Shown here in pieces: positions 1-12,465 of a DNA stretch of 64,000 bases (positions are counted from its first letter, which is position 1; every line of letters starts with the position of its first letter). This DNA comes from Thunnus maccoyii (lineage: Eukaryota > Chordata > Actinopteri > Scombriformes > Scombridae). The position numbers were made by a program, and so were the translations under genes. The notes under the pieces are model-generated. The model saw only the letters and a program-made list of their open reading frames with translations. It searched no databases and was not told the origin of the DNA. Location of the stretch: assembly GCF_910596095.1 (NCBI RefSeq), contig NC_056536.1, positions 18,337,291-18,401,290 of the forward strand, written 5' to 3'.

Positions 1-257
1 GACTGTGGATTTTGTCCCCCATCACTTACATTAAAAGCACATTAGTAAAGGACCTTTTAATGAAGCATTGTCAGTATGAACAGGAGGAATGACTGACAGA
101 CTTGAAAAAACCCGAACATTTCCATTAAGGTCAGAGCAAAAATCTAGAAGGGAATCCCATATATACCCATAACTTTTATGGGATCCATAACAATCAGTGG
201 CAGGAGTGGTTGAAGTGGAAGTCAGAGGAAGACTTTACCATTAAAGATAGACAACTG

Positions 258-415
258 GCTGAGCAGCAGTAGTGGCAGTGGCAGCAGAAGTGCCAGCAGT
301 AGTAGTAATAGTAGCCACAGTAGTACTGGTTATATTTGTAGGAGTAGTAGTGCTACTGATGGAGGTAAATGTTGCAGTATTGTAGCAGTAGTGGTAGAAG
401 TGGCAGCAGTAGAGG
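258..415. repeat. Imperfect AGT/AGC trinucleotide repeat
   Basis: Runs of AGCAGT and AGTAGT with interruptions. It gives a meaningless Thr/Ser/Ala-rich reading on the minus strand and is not a gene. Confidence 0.85.
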
Positions 416-1338
416 TTATTAGTTATCAAAACATAAAGACACTTTTCAAGAGCTTAAAAAAAAGACTTGATAAACGTGTTCGGAAAAACCCTCAGTGGTG
501 GAGTGAAATGGGTGACGGTTAGGATTCCTATAACTCAGCTTGCACCTGGAGGATTCAGACAAGGTGATAAGGCCAGAAAGACATTGGACCCTTGCAATCA
601 GAAACACACAGAGTGGCAGGGGAAACCCGAGCATGCTCGCTTTACCAGGACATGAAGGTATTACACTTAACTGATTTGTGTGCTTGGAGATGCCTTAACA
701 AAGTTGCAAATCTACTTTATTAAAAACAAACGGGGAAGTTTGAGCTAAAAATAAGAGTCTGTTTCTAAAAATAAACTCAAAATAATGCGGGGATTCACAC
801 ATGGGTGGAAGAGTTTTTGAATCTGAGGCTGATTTCAAGAAACGTGCAGCCACAAGAGAAATCAGATCACTTTCTTTCTTTCACACACGAAGCACCACTA
901 CTATCACTAGAGTGACATCACACCCCTTGCATATTATACCCTACATTATTTTACTCTTTTAATCTCTTGACAGAAATCAATGTACAATATCTGACTTTCT
1001 AAAAGTCATGCAGAAGTGACTCTATTGTTTGTAATTAATGTCAGTTTTAATTACATTTACATATTTCTTATGTTGACAGGCATGTGTACCGGTGTCTGTG
1101 TGTGTGTGTATGTGTAAAATCTAGAGAGATTTGATCAGCTGTCTTGTATCTGAGTCACTTGTGATGTTTAACGGTCACACAGTGGCAGGTGAATTGGACT
1201 TGAATACAGATGCACACACACACTCACATTACATATACAAACAGTTGACCATTAGTGTGTGAAGAGTTGAAACACTTAAGAAAGGTTTTCAGTGTGCTTA
1301 TCAATGCAGCCATCAGTTGCTGATGAGCAAGGGGCAAC

Positions 1339-1340
1339 GT

Positions 1341-1374
<34 letters not shown>
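1339..1374. repeat. (GT)n microsatellite
   Basis: About 36 bp of GT with one TTT interruption, in intergenic DNA. Confidence 0.9.
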
Positions 1375-3432
1375 CCAGGTGTAATGGGTTTACAGTTACA
1401 GCCAAACCCCCTAGATTAGTGAACGTACGCAAATCACCTGTATGTGTGCAAGTTACTGGGAATTCCCCTAACGCCTAGACAAAAAGGTGTGTGTGTGTGT
1501 ACATGTTTACGCGTGTGTGATAAGTGATAAAGCCATACCCCCCCCCCCCATGAAGAAACACCAACATGTGCTATATACTATATAGAGTGACTCAACTAAG
1601 TAATATGTTAAATATTCAGTTGACAACATTTCACACCTGTTACATTTTGCTGTTACAAGAGTGTAATTTATTAGTTGCATGTGTTATTCTAGGTTATGTA
1701 CGTATTTGTGTGGGACTGATGATGATTTGAATGATTTGTGTGGATCAACAGTTTTTTTTATTAAAAATTCTGTTTGATGTTCACACCCATGGGCAGGGCC
1801 CTGGTGGAGGCCAGGTGAGTCAGGTGAACAATCTGGCAGGTGAGGAGGCAGTTGGACATGCTGTGGCGTCGGCTTACGTACTAACTATCAGAGACACTGG
1901 CAAGTATGCAAAACCTGAGGTTGACCCCCTCAGCATCACCACCTCCACCACCTCTGCCTCACTCACTCACACATTTCTCTTTCTTTTTATGCATTTTTGT
2001 TCTGTTTTCTTTTGATTCAGTGCAAAAATGTAACCTATTTATTTATGTCATATTTTTCCCTCCAAGCTGTAATTTGTCAATTATTATTTATGTTATATAT
2101 TTGCAAGTTGCTATATATTTTTTTACACCTTTATTATTTTTAAAGCTTTTACCCTAATTTATGTAACAACTTTCTTAACAACTGTGCAGCATGCAAATAA
2201 ATGGGTGTCATTTGCATAGAGTCACTAGCAGAGCAGTGGTCAAGTGATCTTGATTCAGGAGGATAATATACATCAGTCATATGGGAATGCTGGAGATAAG
2301 GACTGGGATTGGGAACTGGTAGGACTTTGCATTCCCACGGAAGATTGCTTGTGTCCTCCAGTAGGCAGTCCTACAAGCTGCAGTCTCAATAAACACTCAT
2401 AAACCACACAGCCACGGACGCGCACACTAACCCAGTGGCCTTATCAGAACAATACATAAACTTGAATGCGAAGACTGTACATAAATCATCTGTTTTCACA
2501 GTGAGATAAGAACAGACAAAGAGAGATAGAGCGAGAGAGTGAAACTTTATCTGAGCTCCAAGGATAAAATAAAACATCTCCATGAGATTTTCCATCTAGT
2601 ATCCAAAGAACACAATAAAGGACCTGAGGGCTTTTGATGGGCTATTTTGAAACCAGTCCCCGTTGCGCAGAGGAAAGCCCACACACACACACCACATTCA
2701 GCAAAGCCATGCATATTTGTCTGTGAGCACAGCTTGACCATATCATAGTGTATTCTCCTGTTGGAGGCCCACACCTCCACTCCACAGCTGTTGTCATGAG
2801 GGCAGGGTAGGCGAAAACAATAGCTGTCTCTTCTATCAACCACCCACATCTGAGCTAGTCGCTTCATTAGCAACAAACTCACACGTAACATCTGTCTGTT
2901 TTCTGACTTAGGATGGATTATGAATCTTTCAGAAGGTGATGGTGCTTGATTTTTGTATGGTGTTAATATTTCAGGACAAAATGTTTTGCCTCTGCCCCTG
3001 ACTGTAGTAAATGAGATACTGTGACCTGAAAAAGTTATACCACAGTTAACTACAGAAATGGGAACAAGTCATTGTTTTAAGTCACAAATAAATCACTTCC
3101 CAACAGACAAATAGAATTAATACTAGTGTAAGTAGTAGTACTTTTTTTGTATTTTCTTCAATTGTAATGCATAGATAGCCTTGACAGAGACACTGGTATA
3201 CAACAAAAAACAAAAACGAAGAGTTTATGGTCACGCTAGTGGCTCTGTGAGGCTGTACTCAACACATAGCGAAGCATAGCTGTGCTCTGACTCAGCTGGG
3301 AATGTCATTAGTTTTGCAGGTTGGTCATAAACCAAAGTATTAAAAAGTGGTGTTCCTTGAACGCCATTATCATACAGACTCGGTGGACTTGGCACGCGTA
3401 CAGCAGACGCGCTTCTTTACATAATACAATAG

Positions 3433-4160
3433 ACTCTTTTCATGGCAGACATGTTGACTTGTCAAAGCAGGAAAAGCACAGATGCAATTAATTAAATTAA
3501 TGATGGCTGCATTCCATTTAAATGAGCCAGGTCCAGGGCTCTGGTATTGTGCATGCTCACTTACTCATATGTAGTGGTGTAACGGAACGTTGTTGATCCG
3601 TGATCCGTGTGGATCGCCTCCCACGGTTCAGCATGCATGTGAACCGAGGATTAACCGCAAAATTTAATGTCTCATTGGAGACCACGTAAACAAACTGCTG
3701 TAAGTACAAGTCAAGGACAGACTGCGTGTTGCTAACAGGGATTTTGAAGAGCAACGACCAAACCAGCATCTAACGGGTCCAAAGTGACATCTGCAGGTAC
3801 GTTTACCTGCTGTTTAATTTGCTGCAGCTAAGCAGCTAATTAGCTATCTACCTGCTATCTGACATTGGTGGTGCGCTTTTCCCCGACGAATGTTTGTTTG
3901 GTGGCTCGTTCAACAAGCTAAGCTGCAGGACAAGACGTGTGAGCAAAGTTCTATTTGTCTCCCTCTTTTTCGCTGATCTGAAATATGATCCGATCTGTGA
4001 CTCAAAACCGTGACATGATCTGAACCGTGAATTATGTGATCCATTGCACCAACTCACATGGCACACTGGGACAATTAATTAAATGGAGCCATCATTAATG
4101 TTATCACTTACAACTGTGTGTTTCCTGCTTTGACAAGTCAAAATGTCTGTTGTGAAAAGG
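3433..4160. mobile_element. Foldback-type MITE with long inverted arms
   Basis: The left arm (about 3433-3520) and right arm (about 4070-4160) are inverted copies of about 90 bp with mismatches, sharing a 21-bp exact core (TTGACTTGTCAAAGCAGGAAA region, 3454-3474 and 4121-4141). A separate 481-bp element lies between the arms. Confidence 0.75.
3572..4052. mobile_element. hAT-type MITE with 8-bp target-site duplication, inside the foldback element
   Basis: Starts TAGTGGTGTAACGGAAC and ends with the inverted form TTGGTGCAATGGATC. Flanking 8-mers CTCATATG (3564-3571) and CTCACATG (4053-4060) differ by one base. The interior has no transposase, so it must have been moved by an enzyme supplied elsewhere. 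Confidence 0.85.
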
Positions 4161-6189
4161 GTGGACCCTTTTCAGGAGGTTTGTTTACACAGACACATTA
4201 GTGAAAATTCACTAGAAATTAAGTTGCGCAAACACATTTGGAAATAAACGTTTTCATGCAAAGGCCATCAATTCAAACTGTCACCTCACAATAGTTGTTG
4301 TCCTTTTTCAACAAATATTAAACATTTTAAAAAAACACCATACAGTTACAATAATTCCTTTAATTACTGGCCCACAATTAGTTTAGCTAATTAAGTCCAC
4401 ATCTATAATGTATGATGAAACAAACATATAATACAAGTGATATGTTAGGACACAGTCAACAGAAAGGGAAGGAGAAATTCTAAAGGGGACATTATTTCAT
4501 CATTGTAGCTCATGTTGAATACATGGGAACTATATCCAGAGGGGTTTTTTTCTGCTGTGATTTCTACACCTTTAGGAGTGTCCAGTAGTGTCAGGATAAC
4601 TGTGTCAGCATGTTTGCAGTGCACTTTATGGTTACTCTGACTACTCTAGAAACAGCCCGCAATATTTTGACAGGGTAAAGGCTTCCTCTTTCCACAGAAG
4701 ACCATGTCATTGTCTGGGTGACTACTGGATATTTATCACTTCTCCTTTGCTGAGATCTTCAGAGGCCAGACTGCGGTCAGTAGAATAAATGACGGGGCAG
4801 TTTGTGTTGTAAAGTTCATGAGACTGAGGCTTCTTATGATTTTTGCTGAAAGTGCAGTAACGCAGGAGGATTATGTCAAAGCAAGATGAGTAACTACAGT
4901 GTTTATAAAAAAAAGGATCCAAACCTCCCCATTTCATGTTTTATTGTTTTGAAAAACGGAATCAGAGTGGATGTAATTGGGATCTATATGATTTGATTTA
5001 GGATTAAAAACTCTTTAATGTTGAATAATCTTACTAGCTAAAAATAATTTATTTACAAGTATTTCACAACACATGCTGCAATCTGATAGACTGAAACTTG
5101 AAAGGGGCTCTCCAGCTGCACAATAGACCACATCAACTTCTGTCTATGATGTTAACAAAAACAGTTTGCTGTTTTCCAACAAAAAGACCCTGATCACATG
5201 GCACATTAAAATGCCTCCTCAGCATAAAGACATTCAGGCCTAGGGAAAGGTTTGGATCTGGATGTCTTGCTGTAGGCAGCTGATGGGAGTAGTGGATGAA
5301 AAGGAAAGACCACCTCTACAAAAAGTATCTGGACCGATACCCCTTAAAGGTGGGGTTATGCTTCAAACAAAGTATTAATAACTGTCCCAAATGGTCGCAC
5401 ACAAAGGTGGGGGTAAAGGCAAGAGGGGCAAAACACGATGACTCTCCTTGAACGCATTCACAGTATTGCACTTGGATAGTAGACATAAGAAGTAACAGAA
5501 ATACTTAACAAATGAAAAAAAAGAGGTTGAGAGAGAAGTTAAAACCTGCTTACTTTCTCACCTCCACACATCTGGCCACTGTGTAAAGTCAGTGTGAATA
5601 TCGGATTGTCTGTTTACTGATTCATACTGATGCCTTCAGTCTCTACTCCTCTACTGTCCAGCTGTCATAGTGGTAAACATCAGCAGGTATTGTTTTGTCT
5701 ATTGTAACTAATAGTATAGCACAACTGATACTGGAATTTTGATGCAGATACCAATATTGATATTTAAGAGTTTAAAAAAAATCTGACAATGACAATTTCA
5801 GTTTTTTGAAGAAAATACACAAGATACCCAAATGTTTGTGTGTGAGTGTGAAAGTGAGTATCAACCCAGTTGTTTTATCAGTTTGGCACTAATAAATAGT
5901 ACTTATTTACTGTTAAGTAGGTCTATAATCTAACAATAACGCTAGATCTTGTATATTTGAATGAAATTAAACTTTTCAAATAGTTTGTAGTTCATTATTT
6001 AGAGCTCACTAGTAGTGCTAATAGTGCTCTTGAATTACTTGCACACTTTTGAATCCAAGTCTGTAGTGGAATCAGTCCAACTCTGCCTTTGTATCTGTTA
6101 CAGTCAATTAATCACCACCACTTGTTTTAACTGCTGACAAAACAAAACTTGTTATGTTTTCAAATGCATAATCAAAGCCACTGAACCTT
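4161..6189. other. Intergenic, no gene recognised
   Basis: AT-rich DNA without long frames or clear repeats, except a small palindrome GAAAAGGGTGGACCCTTTTC near 4154-4173 at the edge of the foldback element. Confidence 0.55.
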
Positions 6190-7140
6190 CCATCTATCAC
6201 CATCAGGGCTCTAAGATTGAATCTGTATCTCAATACAAATATCTAGGAGTAATAAAAAATGATTCTCTCTCTTTTATGCCTCACATCCAGCAATTGGTGA
6301 AAAGAACCAAAGTTGAAATTGGGTTTTTATTTTAGAAATAAGTCTTGCTTTTCCTTTGAGGCCAAAAGGAGACTTGTTGCTGCCACCTTTATGTCTGTGC
6401 TGGACTATGGTGATGTTATGTACATTAAAGCATCTTAAAGGCATCTTCGCAATGCCTACACATGCTGGATACTGTCTACTGTGGAGCGCTGAGGTTTATT
6501 ACCAATCTTAAAGCCCTTACTCACTATTGTTCTTTGTATGCTCGGGTTGGATGTTCTGCCTTGTCTATCCGTAGACTTAACCATTATCATATTCTTATTT
6601 ATGAAGCTATTCTTGGTCTGCTTCCATCTTACCTACAGATCTATATCCATCAGAAAAGTATGAGAAGTTATTGTCTTCACTCCCAGGACTTATTCTTACT
6701 ATTTGCCCGTTCTGAACTGGGCAAAAGGGGCATTTAAGTACGCTGCTCCCTCTGCTTGGAATCAGTTGCAAAATTAGCTGAACCTTTGTGAGCTGGTCTC
6801 ACTGGATGAATTTAAAGTAATTCTAAATGACTTGGAAGCAGGCACATCTGGCTGCAGATGTTTTAACTGACTCATATTACCTGTTTGATCCCTGATGTTG
6901 TGATGTTGATGACTTGCAACAAATACTTATGATTATTCTTAATATTTTATGATTCTGTAATTTAATTCTTTATTTTCATTGTAAACTTTTATAGGTTTTT
7001 TTGTTTTTTTTATGTCCGCAACCCTGTTGATTATGCTGCTGCCTGTCTTGGCCAGGACGCTCTTGTAAAATAGATTTTTAATCTCAATGAGACTTTTTCT
7101 GGTTAAATTAAAGTTAAATGAATAAAATAAGTAGATAAAC
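6190..7140 (+). mobile_element. LINE 3' fragment (5'-truncated)
   Basis: Plus-strand conceptual translation gives the RT C-terminal region: SVSQYKYLGVI, then FEAKRRLVAATFMSVLDYGD, then DTVYCGALRFITNLKALTHY, with frame breaks and stops. It ends in a short 3' UTR, the motif TTTTTAATCTCAATGAGAC and a TAAA-rich tail near 7100-7140. It is a different subfamily from the copy in lgr6 intron 1. Not functional. Confidence 0.85.
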
Positions 7141-7150
7141 AGATGATTAT

Positions 7151-7265
7151 AGGCCTTCTTTACAGCAGACATTTGGACTTTTCATAATAGAAATTCAGTT
7201 GTAATTTAATCCATCATTAACTTTATTATTTACACCTGAGCTTTTCCTACTGTGAAAAAAGGCCT
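7151..7265. mobile_element. Small foldback MITE related to the 3.4-kb copy
   Basis: Starts AGGCCTTCTTTACAG and ends CTGTGAAAAAAGGCCT, an inverted pair. The inner sequence (CAGCAGACATTT, CATCATTAA) resembles the arms of the element at 3433-4160. It lies immediately after the LINE tail. Confidence 0.6.
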
Positions 7266-9845
7266 ATTGGATTGCTACCCTGTTTATCATCACTGGTTTT
7301 GATGGTGATGTCTAAAGGCACCGCTCACCCCTAGTAAACCCACACAGGGGATGATAATTACTTTGGTTGATTAGACCTAATCTCAAGGCTGCGCAGGCGT
7401 GTACTCACTGTGCTCGACTGACATCTTCCTGACTTTCCTGTTAGCTTTGTTGGGTGGGACAAATTACACTATTATCATTCAAATTAAATGTACATGGAGT
7501 CCTCAGCCTGAGCAGAGGTCTAATAAGGATAACTGAAAACACCTGTGTGGGTGTGCAGAGCCTTTAATAATTAATAGTGAGCAGCACTTTAAGTCACTGT
7601 GGATAAGTGTCTCATATCACAAATGTCAGTTATAACTGTAAATGTAATGTTCTTAACAAAATAAGCACTTGGTATATAACAATTTGAGGGGCTCGATCAC
7701 TGGAATTTGATACTTTTTTTTTTTTTTTTTTTTTAGATTTTTGAGATTTTAAATGAGATTTTTATACTATAATATTAATTTCAGTTTGAAACAATGCAGC
7801 TAGAAATGCTCAAATCTCACCAACTAATTAAGTATTCAGCATTTGAGGTGGCAGACGCTTTATAAAACGTGATAGGTTAATCTTGTTGGAATTCAAGGAC
7901 CTGCTATATCTACAGTATCAGTGTCCAGTGTGACTGTCTTTCCTGTGAGAACTTGGTTTTAAAAGCATATTTCATTGAAAACATCCAGAAAGAACACCAA
8001 TCTTAGCTTGTGCCATTGTATCTAAAGCAAGTTTATGAAAACTGTTCAAGCCATAGCACTAGATATATATACGTTTAAAAAAAATCTCTCAGGCAGGCAA
8101 CAATGATATGGGAGCTTTAACAGTTTTTCAGTGAGACAAAAGGGTTGTCGCCATCAGCTGGTTGGGTCTTCCTGACCTGCTGCAGTGTTGCTGTTCTGTC
8201 TGTTGGCTGAAGATGGCGCCATTTCATCAGCTAAGTTAAAATTCAACTTTGGCTCCCCTAAAGAGCAGTTCCCATAATGTAATGGTATGATTTAATAAGA
8301 TTATTGTAATCAGGCTTTCAGTGATGATAAGTTTCATACTTCCCAGGTGCCTCATGTTTGTTTTAATATGTGTAATCTTTCAACTGCTGCTCAGTACTTG
8401 TCAGATGACTGGAATTCTGTGAGGCTCATGTGAAACCTACAATAAGACTCCTTTCTTCTTCTCTCACTATATTGTGTTGCGTCTCCTGCCAGTCCTATCT
8501 AGGTTCTGCATGGATGCGACTCTATGGAGACAGTCCAATACTTTCAGTCACTGTTAACATTCCACATCAGTCTCCTTCCACACTGACATGGCTGATACGA
8601 TCATGCTGAAGTGGGTAAGAACCACAAAGACGGCACAAACATTCATCACACACACACACACGAGTGCACAAGTTCAAATGAACACACATATACACAGACA
8701 CACACATTGCTGCAGACATGAACTTGCATACAGGGGTGTGATTAGGCTGTCTTTGGCACATTAATCACCACATTTCTATTTCTAGGTCAATCAACTTTTT
8801 ATAGATCATATTTACAAACACACACACACACATACACACTTGTGAACTCACTCAAAAACACACACCCTCTGATTGCAGCGCCAGTGGCGTCGCTCAGAAT
8901 AGCATCAAACAGACTGGAGTGTCTCTCTCTCTTCAGCTGTGTACAGGTATAGACCTGTCTACTTTAGTCAGCCTATTTCACCATATTAACCCTCGTATAT
9001 CACACTGTCACTGCAGAGAAAACAAGTAGAACAGAGATCACACACACACACGAAATAGCTTTGTCCGGGTACAACAGAGTCATCTCAATGTCAAGGAAAG
9101 TGTTTGGATGTGGTGCATTTAAAGTAATCTGTCCTGTTAAGATCACAAGCATTTTTTTCAATATGTCATTTAGTCAACATGAGCATGCTTGCAAACATAG
9201 TTCACTCTGGATGTAATCTAATGTACAGATATGTTGTTTGATGTGTCAATAAAAATCTCTTGGCTGGTATTATCTTGGTGTGCAATATTATCTCAATAAT
9301 TACTGAAATAATAAGAAAGTCCTTCAACAATATTACGACACACTAAAGAAACACTTGACTGCGCAGTGTGTGGTTACAGAGATGTTTTCACTTTGTTTCA
9401 TTGCTGCTTTTGGCTGCCACTTCTTCAACAATAGTTATTCATCAGCAGCTTCTTCAAAACAGGAGTATCTCCATACAGATACAGATGCAATCCTCACTGA
9501 TGGGAGACATATGCTTATTTGTCTCTTTTTCTGTCAGCGCTGATAAGACTTTGCTTTCCTCACCTGCTCCTGTGTACAGCGGAAAGTCTGCGGTGTAGAA
9601 GGGGCTCCCTCTTATGTTTGTTGTTAGTTATTACAATAATGAGAGTAAAAAAATATTAAAGCAATACTATAACATTTTGTAATTTTTACTGACATGTTAA
9701 GTTATATCTATTATTGTCACATTTTTTTTAGTGTGTTTAACTTTTGTCAGTATTCTTTCATCAGTAAGTTATGCTACCAGTACAGCTACTATTCTTAGTT
9801 TAGTTCATTATATTTATTTGTCAGGTTCCATGTACAAAAAACATT
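7266..9845. other. Intergenic, no gene recognised
   Basis: Holds a T20-type run at 7714-7734 and short CA tracts near 8.65, 8.82 and 9.04 kb. No coding signal seen. Confidence 0.55.
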
Positions 9846-9892
9846 AATCTCACATAAGAGATGTATTATACCAGTTTAGCTAGTTGCTAAAT
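9846..9892. repeat. Left arm of a 1.7-kb-spaced inverted repeat
   Basis: Inverted partner of 11512-11560, lying just before the recognisable LINE coding remnant. Confidence 0.75.
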
Positions 9893-10173
9893 GTTGTATA
9901 TTGATATTATGTGTTATGTAAGAAAGGACAGGGCAGACTGTTCTTCCTCAGGAAGCTGCGCTCCTTTAACAAGTGCAAAAAGCTACCTTTACCAATCTGA
10001 GGTAGCGAGTGCGCTGTTCTTTGCAGTTGCGTGCTGGGGAGCAGGAATCAAGGCCAATGATGCCAGCAAACTTAATAAATCAGGTCAGGAAGGCCAAATC
10101 TGTGGTTTGGCTGGAACTGGACAGTATGGAGGCAGTGGCAGACAGGAGGACGAGGGACAAGATCAGTGCCATC

Positions 10174-11231
10174 TAGGGCTGGAACGACGACGATTACCTT
10201 GATTACGTTAATACGTATATTTGTGTGGAATGCGTTGATGCGTTGCACTGTTTACATTCATCCCCAATTATGGTGGCTCCTGAACCTGATTGTCAAAAGT
10301 GCAGGAATTCTTTAAATAGAGATGTAATAAAATGGTGTTCTGCACTTTTTGTAAAACTGAAATGGACTACCACAGCAGCACAACTGCTATGCATGAGCAT
10401 CTCTACAGAAAACATCCTGGGGCTCCCACACCTCAAAACGTTTGTCTGATTGTTCGGTGGTAGCCAGTGCCCGGGAGTTGTTGCATCCTAATCTGTTGTG
10501 TTTTGGACAAGAATTCAATGCAGAGCAGATGCTAATGGCTAGTATGACAATGCTGCTGTTGAGCCCATTTGCAAGTCGTAAACAGTTTGTTTATGCTCAT
10601 ATAGACCTATAAAACTAAACAGTGTAGATTTCCATTTAACATTACGCTGTAAGTAAGTAAGTAACCTTTTGCAGATAAATAATACAAGTGCATTTCTGAT
10701 TACAATCAGCCAATAACCATTGATGTAAATCATACTCAACACTATCTATGGTAGTTAATGGCAGAATATAGTTCACAACACCTTTTGCAATTAGGCCTAC
10801 ACTGCATAAATCTTAACTTCTGTGATGAATAGTATCATTAGGTAAAAGTTAAAGTTTGAAATGGTTCCCTTATTCACAGATTTCATGTTAAAATATGTCA
10901 GTGATTTTATTTTGTGTCTTTTTATGCCTCAGGAAGACGCAAAGCTGTGTGCAAGTTTTTTTTCCATAAAAACGATGTTGCTGTATGCATGGCCCACGTT
11001 TGGAAATTTCCATTAGTAAAATAAGTATTTTTATGAGAAAATGCTTGAATAAAAGGTTGAAAGATTAATGGTAGAAGTTCTAGTAATTATTTATCGGTTT
11101 AACCAGTGGATTAATCGACTAATCAGAAAATAACTGATAGAATAATCGAAAAAATAATTGTTAGATTAATCGAGTAATTGAAAAAATAACCAATGGATTT
11201 ATTGATAAAAAAATAGTTACTTGCAGCCTTA
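10174..11231. mobile_element. hAT-type DNA transposon derivative with 8-bp target-site duplication
   Basis: Ends TAGGGCTGGAACGACGACG and (reverse of right end) TAAGGCTGCAAGTAAC are imperfect inverted repeats. The flanks GTGCCATC (10166-10173) and GTGTCATC (11232-11239) are an 8-bp duplication with one mismatch, the hAT hallmark. At 1.06 kb it is far too short for a full transposase, but a BED zinc-finger remnant is readable inside. It interrupts a LINE. Confidence 0.9.
10334..10449 (+). pseudogene. BED zinc-finger remnant of hAT transposase
   Basis: In the frame ATG GTG TTC TGC the sequence reads [20 protein letters not shown] and continues [16 protein letters not shown]: CxxC followed by spaced His residues, as in the DNA-binding BED finger of hAT transposases and ZBED proteins. 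The catalytic domain is missing. Confidence 0.75.
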
Positions 11232-11511
11232 GTGTCATCCTCGACAACCCCTCTCACCCACTCTGTAGTGAACTGTGGTAAATGGGCAGCTCACTCAGTC
11301 ACTGACTAATTCCACCCAAGAGGAAGACAGAGCGCTTCAGTCACTCATTTGTGCCCACTGCCATCAGACTGTATAACAAGAACTGTGACAACAGGGTAAA
11401 CAGCTGTGAAGGCCCAAAACCACCATCTCTATCCCCAAACACACATTCCTCCATCCCAACTATATGTCTGCATATGTGTATGTATGTATATATGGGGGAT
11501 GTATTGAACCA

Positions 11512-11560
11512 ATTTACTAGCTAAACTGGTACAATACATCTCTTCTCCTTAAGTGAGATT
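11512..11560. repeat. Right arm of a 1.7-kb-spaced inverted repeat
   Basis: The reverse complement of this segment (about 48 bp) matches 9846-9892 closely, sharing AGAGATGTATT, TACCAGTTTAGCTAGT and flanking AATCTCAC. The arms enclose LINE sequence and the hAT element. Confidence 0.75.
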
Positions 11561-11904
11561 ATACATATATATATATATATATATAACACGACTGCATGCA
11601 TATTTATTTTGTATTCATTACTTCAGCTATGTAACACATACATATATAACTTTAGCTACATCTACCATTATTTCTGCATATATTTTGCACACCTTTTCAA
11701 TTTTTACAACCTAGGTCAGGTTATGCATAAAGCCTAAGTACTGTAACATTTATAAGGTATATAATGTATAGTATGTTGTGTGTTATTACAATTATATTAT
11801 ATGCGTTTATTACTCCTAGTTCTTATCTGTTTCCTTGTTTCCTGCACTGTTATAACATGCAAATTTCCCCTCGGGGGAATCAATAAAGTCTTATCTTATC
11901 TTAT

Positions 11905-12465
11905 GTTAATATACTTCCATATTAAACTAATAAAGATATCAAACTATGCCTGATAATAAAGCTCTGAAAATTTTAATAATTTAATTATATCTGAACATGT
12001 GTCCTGTGTATGACATTTTAAATGGCTTTGTCCCTCCATCTGACATTGTTCACTTTTGTATACAGTGTAAAATTCTCAAGAATGTCGTCCATAAGAGATT
12101 GTACCGTACTCTTTTGTCACACAGCATTTGTGTAGTCAGCATTCTCTATGAAAGCTACAACTCAGTGAAACCAGACAACAGAAAGACTCACAGTTCTGTC
12201 AGTGGCTTTTAAGTCAAATTGAAAAGTCTGCTGTTGTGACTGTTTTTGCTTTGTGTACAAATATCCTTGCTTTTAATTTATCTAACATACACTTTTTGCC
12301 AGTATGGTTTGTGTGACGTATTGTTGAGTGTAATTTTTTTTTATGCATATGATCCAGTATGTTTAGTGCTGTTGGCTGCAGATGAAACAATACATCAAAT
12401 GGTAACATTTATATCTAATATTTTACAAGTTCCCCTACAAATAAATGAAATAAATAAATAAACAT
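11905..12465 (+). repeat. Probable unclassified repeat with an AAAT-type tail
   Basis: AT-rich DNA with one short open stretch (11997-12212, YDILNGFVPPSDIVHF) and an AAATAAATGAAATAAATAAATAAAC tail, given here as a description of position 12438-12463. The tail looks like a LINE or SINE 3' end; the body is not recognised. Confidence 0.35.

Larger units (their letters stand above)
1..3432. other. Intergenic, no gene recognised
   Basis: Contains the AGT/AGC repeat, CA/GT tracts near 1.1-1.5 kb and 2.68 kb, and a C9-type run near 1540. Short open frames here lack family resemblance or splice context. Confidence 0.6.
9915..11904 (+). mobile_element. LINE 3' fragment, interrupted by a hAT-type element
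   Basis: Left part (9915-10173) translates to FFLRKLRSFNKCKKLPL and a CWGAGIKANDASKLNK block; right part (11232-11904) resumes with DNPSHPLCSEL, KTERFSHSFVPTAIRLYNKN, then a 3' UTR ending GGGGGAATCAATAAAG and TCTTA repeats, the typical short-repeat LINE tail. The two parts join across the inserted element. Coding frames contain stops. Confidence 0.85.

Noticed and set aside
241..429. Thr/Ser-rich minus-strand frame
   Set aside because: It is the translation of a trinucleotide repeat.
2547..2891. 114-codon minus-strand frame
   Set aside because: No family resemblance, no splice context, no conserved motif.
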